From Zygnema cylindricum (lineage: Eukaryota > Streptophyta > Zygnematophyceae > Zygnematales > Zygnemataceae), in contig JBBHKE010002488.1 of the NCBI GenBank assembly GCA_037447655.1, positions 195,536 to 259,535 of the forward strand: 64,000 nucleotides of DNA, given 5' to 3'. Position 1 is the stretch's first letter. The number at the start of each line of letters is the position of its first letter. Shown piece by piece: positions 54,301-64,000 of this stretch. The notes below the pieces were generated by a model that had not been told where the DNA came from, made no database searches, and saw only the letters and a program-made list of their open reading frames with translations. A program made the position numbers and the translations under genes.

Positions 54301-55354
54301 TCTGTGAGATATGCAGAAATGAAATTGTATAAAACTGAGTGTACAGTTTTTATATCATTTGTTCCTAATGAATCAAATTCACTAAGTCCTACTTCTATAC
54401 ACCGAAACTACTCTAAGCTGTACGGAGGCATTCTAGCCGTACATATAACATTCTAACATAACAAATACTGTGAGTATACGTGTGTACTGAAGGTATGTCA
54501 TAAACCACATTCTCAACACTAAACAACTAATTCACTACGGACAAAATTCTATTCTACCAAATATTTACACCGAAGTTCAGACAACGTAAGATGATAGTGA
54601 TCTAGTCACGCCTTGTCAGTATTTGTTGGCGGCGGCTGTCAACCGTCCGATTAGAGGATTTGGCACCGTAGAATTGACTTCACGAAGTCCCGTGGTCCTG
54701 CCGAATTTCCGTATGTCCACGGAGGACTTACTCATGCATTTCTCTCAAGTGACGACGCGTGTCCCAAGTGTGAATGAACCGTGAACTCCCAACTTCACTG
54801 TCACACTAATTTTGGCAACCACCGAACCAAACTCAACCAAAAATAGCTTAAGTCTTGAATAGCTCTTTCTCACAGCTGAGGCATAGAGAGGACTAAAGCT
54901 TTCTAAAAACAACAACATAGACACAATTAGAATATACATACGGCTCACGATACTTTGCTAAACGAATACCGCATATTTTTTTCGACACCGAAACAAATAC
55001 CGCGCACTGATTTTTGACGGCGAAATAAATACCGCGCATTGATTTTTGACGGCTAGAATCAAAATCCGGTTTTGATCGAACGGTCACGATAGGTGCCGAT
55101 ATCACGGAATAGGAGCATTTCAGTAGAAAAGGTCAACTTTGATCCTTCGTAACTTACTGCTCAAGGGAGAAAATTCAAATATTCTTTTTGCTATCGACTC
55201 ACGGGAGTCTTGTCTTTGCAAGGGTGAAGGTGGTTGGAGTTTTTGTCTCTCAGGGTGGCAGTTATTTTGGTCTAACCTCAAAAGGGTCAGGGTTATCATA
55301 TGGGCTTGGTGTGAGTTGCCTATACTGAGAACCTATGGAGGTCTCAGAATTGCA
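45308..55354 (+). mobile_element. Solo LTR (family A) split by two later insertions
   Basis: Pieces are 45308-45468, 53838-54075 and 54915-55354. It starts TGTAGAAATTAATGG, ends ..CTCAGAATTGCA, and is flanked by TATAT at 45303-45307 and 55355-55359. The flanks are two halves of one minus-strand copia pol. Net length is about 830 bp. Confidence 0.85.
45469..53837 (-). mobile_element. Copia family B element, 8.4 kb, internally rearranged
   Basis: Placeholder. Confidence 0.
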
Positions 55355-58300
55355 TATATATCCGAGGCTCATCCGAGTGAGGCATCTTTGTGAGTTGGTT
55401 ATTCACTTGTTTTTCTTGGAGCCGTTTGCTACATATTCTTCCCCTTTTAAAATGTGACGCAGGTATGGAATGCATTCTCGCGTTTTGTTTAGGGAAATTT
55501 TTAGCTCCCATTTCTCTCAATTTTGGTGTCTCATCAAGTGCTTCACCGGTTTACACTTTGTATTGAGGCGTTACCCTGATGGAGTTCTTTCCTCCTCTTT
55601 TGGTAAATTTACAGATTCTTTCCTTTCTCTATATTTCTTCTCATTTATTCTAAAATCAAAGTTAGAAAACTCATCTGGTACAAATCTAATTTTGACTTCT
55701 TTTTTATATCTGAATGGATCAATGGAATTTCCTTCATTCATCACTACTACGTGTTATACCAATATTATATTTTTTTTTCCGATCAGACACTCGGTATTTT
55801 TAAGTGCTCTATTCATATCGTAGAAGATATCATGGTCTATCTAGATGCGCATGCCCCAACCTTTTGTGTCATAGCATCATATCACTTTCACACGAGTAGA
55901 GAACATTGTTTGTTTTTAAAGTACAACTCTAAACATTCTTTCACTTCCTTTCTCAACTGTGGAATAAGCCTCATCATCAAAGCCTTTTGTGAAGATTCTT
56001 TTCATAGTTTCTATTTCAATTTCTTTATTTTCTAGTACAGATGTAGAGACAAAATTCTTACTGAGCTACGGAATCTAAAGAAAGTCTGAGAGTATGGAAT
56101 TTAAGGAAAGTATGAGAGTGTTAGAATTGAGGCCTTCCCATCAAGTAAAACATTTAAGTCAACAGATCCTATAAGACTTGTGGTTTCTAATCTACCATCT
56201 CCGTACTTTATCTTTACAATTAGAATTTTCCTCAATTTAGTGAACCATCTCTTATCCTTGCACATACGCATGGAGGCCCCTAAGTCAATGATCTAGCCAT
56301 CCTCGAGTGGATCCCTCTAACTTCCGAAAGCACATTTCTGCCTCTTTGGAACGTCGACATGCTACTCAGTGGTTTTTGGATTAAAGATGAGTTCTTTAAT
56401 TTTATTTCGGTTCGGTTGCTTCTTTTTCTTGCCCTTCATGAAACTTGATTCTGAAAAGCCTTTTCCTTTCTTCCATCCTTTGAGGTCCTTTGTCCATCTT
56501 TTAGTAAGAGATCTGTAAGTGTGACAGAATCAGCCATATAGTGTCTCGGTTTGAGATAATCTACCTCATGGAGCTCTTCTCCTCTTTGGTCAAATCTACC
56601 ACCTCCTTGTCCTCTTCCCCTAAAATTTCGATAAAGATCCTTTCCCTTTTTCTCATCAAGCTTCTGCCAATCAGATATTTGATTTAGTCCTTTCACACTC
56701 GAATTTCTTCACCTTAGTTCTATGGTATTTTCTTTCACTAAAATCATCTCCACTGTATCATCCCAATTCTAATGGCTATCACCTATACCCTACAATCTGT
56801 TAATTATATTCTCATACTCTTTAGGTAGTTTCATCATCAATGTATTTAATCTTTCTCTCTCAAACCATGAGTTACCTGCACTCTCTAGTTCTCCAAATAA
56901 TGCTGCTAAGTCATTGCAATAATCATTCCTACTTGCTCCCTTATAAATATAAGTTGAAATCAAATTTTTGTGCCATCTGTTGCTGTTGCAATGAACCACT
57001 CTTATATTTGTTTACAAGTGACTCCTAAATCTCAGAGTCTGACCTTATTTTCATAAGGTGAATAGCAATGCATTTGAATACACTTTAAAGAATTAAGTGT
57101 TTAACAACACTGTCCTGATAGTGCCACTTTTCATACTTTGACCATTCGGTCTGACTCTCGTCACCGTTGGTGGTGGTGTTGCAGTAAATATTGTTGTTGA
57201 CAATGGATTTCCTCGAGATCTGACTCCTCTATTTTCTCCATCCATGACAATTTCTTCCCCCTCCTCACTATCCTCAGTGAAAGTGGTAGATGTTCTGCTG
57301 GTTGTAGTTGTGGAGGTAATAAAAAAGTGTGTTCCTCAAAACCATCGTGGTGGTGGGCATCGAATATGTTTGGATATTATGCCCCATAGGTGCTTCTCAA
57401 AGGAGCCACTTCCATCATAATATCCCAATAAAGAAAGTCTGATCCATCAAATATGGACACCCAAGATGGTGGGCCCATATTCTAAATAAACGGTGGCCTC
57501 CATTAGCATAGCGAGTAAACAACTTATATAAGACCTCTAGGATAATGTTTGCCCCTTCCTCTTTCCCACTGAATAAAAGTCACCCTAGCACACAAATATT
57601 ATGACCTCCCACCTTTGAAAGGACCTGGCTCTGCTGAGCCGAACGAAAAAAAATTCACTGAATTTGCTCCTTTTTGTTATCAATAGTCAAATATAATATT
57701 TAAAATTATAAGTGATGTTCTACAACCACCGTTGTAGGAGGAGATCCTGCAGTAGTAGTGGAAGTAGACATTAAAAACAGCTGAAGCCATCAAAACACCT
57801 ACTCAACAACCAACCTTGATCCAACACAAAATATGACTCAAAATACCAATATGCCTCAAATTTGTCAAAGTGATACAAAACACATTAACTGACAATTCAA
57901 AAAATTGCAGCCCAAATGACCCAGTAAACCATAATATATGATGTCTAGAAGTTTCCCAAAAATTGCCCTCATAAAATCTTATTCCCAAAACTAGATGATT
58001 CAAATCTGACTAAGTCCTAAACTATATGCTCATAGTGAGTTTTTACTGGTCTACACTGATTCAGGTTACTATACTAAAGTACTATCTTTACTTACGACAA
58101 AGTATCCAGCATGTACTTTACTGTATCGTGAGTAACTCCAAAACCCTAATTACTACGTGGCGCTAAATGAAGAGTGTAACACTATTAATTAATTCACTAA
58201 ACGTTAACTTATTGTTTTCAAAATATTTACAAATATTGTCCGTACAATTAATGTTGCAGACGCTTAGTCAGCATCAGCCACAAAAGTTCAGATGAATGTT

Positions 58301-61300
58301 GATTCGATGGTACGAACGTCCTGAGTGCGTATGGCGCACTCAGTCATTGTGGTCCTCGCTGTTGTTTTGAAGCAATTCTAGCCGTTAATGTACCCTCGGA
58401 AGCAGCACAGACTACCCCAAAACAACCAACTTTGATTCCACTCAGAATTCTACAAAATTACCAAACTAAGCTGAAACTACACAAGCAGATATTTCCTAGG
58501 CCACTTAGTATTCCCACAAATTATCATATAAATATACCAACCAGAATTCCCACATCACCCAGTCAAAGTTGCAGAAATACAGCCTGCCAGAACTTTGTTA
58601 AATCTAACCAACTTCACAATGAAGTCCCAAGCAAACCAGACACACAATAGGTCTGCAAATTTGCCACAATATTTCCGATACAAAGAGGAACACACATGAA
58701 AAATTTCAAAAAAAATCTGCCAATACAACTGAGAGAAATTTTCAGATGAAATTACCAAAAAGGAGCAGAAACAGTTTATGTCCAAAAAGTTCCTAAGTCC
58801 AAAAATGACTAAGTCTTACAAGTATACACTACAGCTTACTACTAACTGTACGGAGGCATACCAGCCGTACGTAATCAATCAACTACTTCAATTAATGTGA
58901 GTGTACATGCGATCTACACTAATAATTAATACACAGGACAAAACATTGCTAAATATTTACAAGTCTTACAAATTACGTCAAACGAATCTGGACCGTCCAA
59001 AATAAATATCATGTGATGGACGCGATTTCGCGTCCCTCACCAAACTGACGGCGCCGCCGTCCGTAGCTCCTTGATGTCGTGAAGCATAATCACCAAAATC
59101 CACTTGGCGAAATGACATCACTCCATCCAAATTAGTCCGTACCGGCGGCGTACTTCTCCAAAAACATTCCAGATCGGATCGCTTCGCGATCCGCCGTACA
59201 TTTACATATTCCGTACCTTTCCTTATGTTTTGTTTGCGCCACTCAAATAATAACGTACATCCCACAACAATTAGTACCATTACTCCCCCAATTCCCAAAT
59301 CAATTTGAACCTCCACAGTAAATCAAGCTTGCATTAGAGTAGCGTATTGTACCCACGAAACATTGTGTACCCACGAAACGACACGCACGCACGAAACTAA
59401 ATTTTCAAACCAACACTCGCTTTAATCACGTCCGTTGAATTTGTCTTATATTAGCGATATTCTTTTGATTCGGTACGGTACACTCCTAGATGTCCGGCTC
59501 GGTCTTCGCCGGTCAAATTTACCAAACCGCCCGTATGATTTTTGACACGCGTATGTGGATGTCGGTGCCACTTCGGAATACTTGCATTAACTTTTCTTGT
59601 CGACACGTGTACCTGTAGAAGTACAATACACTCTATTGTACTTTTGCTACTGTAACACTATTACAGGTAAGTATTGCAGCAAAGGACTTGAGAAAATATT
59701 CTAAGTCTTTCAGTCTTTTCTCACAGCCCTATCTACTGAAATAAAGATTTCAAAATTAAACAATAAGCTCTCTCAGAGAGAGGTGGCTAAATTTCACTAA
59801 GTCTTAGTGTGCCTACTCATAGCCACCTACTACTGAACCCTAGACCAATTGGAAAACTATACAGTACAAGAAGGTACATTGGCCGATGTACTTCTTGTAC
59901 GGCCATTGTACGACATGGCTTTTCAGGTGACGCTTGTAAGATCGGGAGCCATGGTTCCTTCTCTCATCTTCTCAGGTGTCCAATGGTATTGCACCACGTG
60001 GAATCGCGTGAGGCTATCTCCAAAAGTCGTCAAAAGTTCATTTTGGGTTGGCTGCTGCAATGACGACCGTCCGATCAAATATACTTACATGGTTTCGGAT
60101 TCGTGTCCGTGCATGAATCGTTTCACATGCGCCTCTTTGTCAATTTGTTTCGTTAAATGAATTAGCCATCGCGCATTGTATATATATTTATCAAACCCAA
60201 TATGTGTTTTGATTCTACAAAGTATTAATGGATAGTGCCGCAGGCTATTTTGACTTCACAAGTCCCTACAAATCCAGGCAAGTCCAACTATTTGGTAAAG
60301 TGTCCTCCATTATTGTCTGCCATTTTTTGAGCAAGGGGGCAGCCATGGTTTTCTCTTATCCTCTCTCTCTCTATAGTGTCAAATTAAAATAGAGAAGTGA
60401 ATTAATAATTACCATTTTTTAACACACATAAATGACATTCTCATGGTGGCCTTTGTAATTATGTGACCTCCATTGGTACACAGAATGTCCAACTTATATG
60501 AAGCCTCTAGGATAATATTTGCACTTTTGAATTCGGCAATTAATAAGTGCCACCCTGGCACACAAAAACTATGATCGACTACACCCCTTTGTAGCATGGA
60601 CTCCCTTGAGTTCGTTGCAAAAAGAATAACTGAATTTGCTCACCTGAGCATTAAGTTATGGCTGTTCTAAGACAACATATTTATACAGATGGCCTCTAGG
60701 AGAGAGGACTTTCAAAATTTTGTCTAAGTCCTGAAAACCTCCTAATAGCTACTCTAAACCAATCAAAAATAAAATACTCTAATTATTGTTCATACAAAGT
60801 ACACCAGCCGCCGTACTTTATGTACGGATATATTCTGCACCATTTCCGATCTGCCACGTGGCTAATAGGTCAACGTCATTCTGTCCCTTTTCTCTTTCGG
60901 CATCCTATAGGATGATGCCACGTGTCATTTACTTCCATTTCACCGAGCTGCTCCCAGATAATCGTTCCGGCATAGCGGCACTCACGCGTGGCGTCCGTTC
61001 TCTTTCCGGCCATCAATTTCAGCCATTCGATCTGACGGCGCGCCAAATAAATGTTGACCGTTGAAATTCACCAGTCAATGTTATGTGTTGACTCTTGAAT
61101 TACAACGGTCAACATTCCGTGTTGACCGTTTGAAATTCTTTTGTCCTTTGCGAGCCGTCCATCGCGACATTTAATTTCGTCCGTCGAAATCAAATGTTGT
61201 TTCATTTATTTCGTGCGGTACTGCATTTCATGTGGTACCACACGTTCCATGTTTTGTTTCGTTCTGGAAGTCGTTAAAAGGAATATGTCGCTGTGTTATT

Positions 61301-64000
61301 TTTTAAATATTTATCAAATGGAAAAATTTATCGATTTATCAAGCGTTATTGGATAAGGTGGACGTCAAATCGTACATCTTTGCATGGAGGTTACTGGATC
61401 AAATCCCATCTGTCGCAACCTAACTTTCTTTAGTTTTGCTGGAGCCTCGTCTTCTGCCTATCTTCTCGCCTTGTCGCAACCTAACTTTAGTTTTGCAAGA
61501 GCCTTGTCTTTTGCCTATCTTCTCATCTGTCTGAGGCAGCCATGGCTGCCTGTCAATTCTCAGTGACTACGACAAGTATGAGAATTGTAGGATCCAAAAT
61601 ATAAAAGTAGAATATAAAATATCACTTTTCAACACTCCCCTTATTTTCTAGTCTATCTTTTCCTTCAGTCCACACTTCTCCCTACAAAATGCTAATTTGG
61701 GAGAAGAACCGGCTTAGTTATCATATCTGCCACCATCTCTCCATCCAGTCTATATTCCAAACTAATTATTTTATTCTCAACTTTCTCTCTAACAAAGCTC
61801 AAACGAATATCCATATTCTTTGCTTTAAAGTGATGCTTAGGATTTGCTGCAATTCCAATAGCAGCTTGATTGTCACAAAATATCTTTTGCACTCCTCTCT
61901 TCATATATCCCAGTTCTTGAAGCAAAGATTTCACCCACATCAATTCTTTCACAGCCGAACAAGAGGCCATATACTCAGCCTCCATGGTGGACTGAGCAAT
62001 CACCTTTTGTTGCTTGCTGCTCCAATAGCAAGCCCCATTCCCAACATACAACACATACCCAGAAGTACAACTTCTCCTCGGAGCATCCCCATAACTGGCA
62101 TCACCCCAAGTGGTGATGTCAGTATTATCCCCTCATAAATGCAACCATAAATCTCTTGTTCGTATCAAGTACCGCATGACCCTTTTGTCCGCTTCCCAAT
62201 CTTTCTTCCTAGGATCATTCAGACTCCTACTTAATACTCCCACAGGTGCTCCAATATCAAGACGAGTACAGTTCTTAAAATTGATCAAACTACCGACAAC
62301 GTGTCTGTACGGAATAGTTTGCATGAATTTGCTTTCTTGAAGCCCTAACTCATTATCCAAGATCAAGACTCCCTCTTCTTAGCTCCCCCCGTTTCCCTTT
62401 TTTAAGTCCATGGGAGTCGTACAACTATTTGCTTCATCCATCTGAAATTTTTTAAGCATGTTCCCTATTGCTTCCTTTTGAGTTAGTCTAATTGTTTTCT
62501 TCTCTCTATCTCTTTCCATCTGATTTCCCAAAATTTACTTTGCCTCTCCCAAGTCTTTCATTTCAAATCTACTCTTTAGATCGTTTTCAGCCTATTAATT
62601 TTCACCATTGACTTACTTAAAACAAGCAAATCATCCACATAGATAGCAATGAAAATTATACCTTCCTCATCCTCAAATAGATAGATGGAATGATATGAAC
62701 TGATTCGGATATTTCCCAAACTCGTAAAAAACACGTCCAGCTTCTTGTTCCATTGACGTGGAGCTTGCTTTAGTCCATAAAGAGATTTTATCTATCTGCA
62801 CACCTTACTTTCTTCTCCCTTCTCAACAAACCCTTCCAGCTGTCGCATGAAGATCTCTTCTTCTAATTCCCTGCGTAAGAAAGCGGTTTTGATGTCCATG
62901 TGGTGCACTTCCATGTCTTCCGCTGCCGCTAGACTAAGTTGAACCCGAACGGAGGGAAATCTAACAACCAGAGCGAAGGTCTCCTCATAATCGATTCCCT
63001 CCTTCTGTGTGAACCCCTTTGCCACTAATCTGGCTTTGTATCGCTCAATGGTGTTATCTGGGTTGAGTTTCAACTTAAATACCCACTTACATCATATCGG
63101 CTTTCTGTCTGGAGGACAATCCACCAACTCCCATGTGTTTGCTTCCATAATGGAAGCCATCTCATCATTAATGACTGTCACCCATCTACTACTTTCCGGA
63201 CTATTAATTGCCTCTGAGTAAGTCTGGGGTTCGCTAAAATCTGACATCTTAGTTATCTTGTTGTTCACTTGCCTCTCTTGAAGTCTCTTGCTACTTCTCC
63301 TTCCTCCTTCAAACTTTGATGCTGGAATGGAGGGTAATCTCGGATTTCTCCGAACGACTTTATCTTCTCCCATATCTGTGGAGTCCATCTCCGGACGTTC
63401 ATCATCCATTTCTTGTCTTTCCTCGGTTTGAATTTGAAGTAGTGTCTCTAAGAGAGGATCACTCTCGCTCAGATTTTTCTCTTCCTCTGCAAGGTCAAGC
63501 TGAACCGTAGTTCGCTTAGAAGAATATGAATCTAACTCATTTTCAGATTTAATTCTAGTTCTGACCGGTTTAGTGTACTTAAAAGGATCTATGGACTTTC
63601 CTTCGTCCATGATTACCAAGTGTTTTACTAGAATTATGTCTTCTCTTCCGAGATCATAAACTCTATACCACTTTACATTTTCATCATACCCAAGTAAGTA
63701 TCCCGACTTTCCTCTAGCATCTAACTTCCAATTAGATTTTTCTGTGTTTAGACTAAACACTTGATTTCCCAACACCTTTAAGTGTGAAATATTAGGTTTT
63801 CTCCTGGTCCATCATTTATAAGGTGTTTGGCCGTTTATGGCCGAGGTAAGGACTCTATTTTTGAGATAGTTAGCACAATTCATAGCCTCTGCCCAAAAAC
63901 TTTTCCTTATCTTTTTATCTGTCAACATACTATGAGCACTATCACTTAATGTCCGATTTAGTCTCTCGGCTACACCATTTCGTTCTGGGTTCTTTGGGAT

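Overview
The window looks like nuclear DNA of a repeat-rich streptophyte plant (bryophyte, lycophyte or fern grade, or a charophyte alga; the sequence alone does not decide). Reasons: intron-rich genes with GT-AG splice sites, a RING protein of a type conserved in land plants, dense nested Ty1/copia LTR retrotransposons, hAT-like and TA-flanked MITEs, and a BK/Slo-type K+ channel, a class that to my knowledge flowering plants lack.

Layout. 1-6.0 kb: a young gag-only copia element (A1) inserted in the gag of an older inverted copy, which sits in an older RNase H fragment. 6.0-9.3 kb: a tandem repeat and a broken unknown gene split by a solo LTR with a near-perfect target duplication. 9.3-16 kb: AT-rich, gene-poor DNA with small tandem repeats and TA-flanked inverted-repeat elements. 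16.0-17.4 kb: a complete four-exon RING-finger gene (minus). 17.7-19.2 kb: a hAT-type MITE with an 8-bp target duplication, then a TA-flanked element. 21.1-23.1 kb: a decayed LINE-like reverse transcriptase. 25.5-38.0 kb: a 17-exon gene (minus) for a roughly 1,110-residue BK/Slo-like K+ channel with a TVGYGD filter and two RCK domains. 38.3-41.9 kb: five TA-flanked inverted-repeat elements end to end, plus other MITEs. 41.9-64.0 kb: a nested stack of copia elements and solo LTRs, much of it resolvable by 5-bp target duplications.

Only the RING gene and the channel look like functional host genes; A1 gag (627-codon frame, LTRs differing at one site in 794 bp) looks recently active. The most unusual feature of the retroelements is their start: the gag ATG lies inside the 5' LTR, and the primer-binding site abutting the LTR is part of the gag reading frame and complements the anticodon arm of initiator tRNA-Met rather than a tRNA 3' end. 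This is the arrangement known from yeast Ty1/Ty5 and Drosophila copia. The LTRs also share antisense tRNA-like modules and dense GTAC clusters.

All exon models, TSDs and domain calls were read by eye; no alignment or database search was run.
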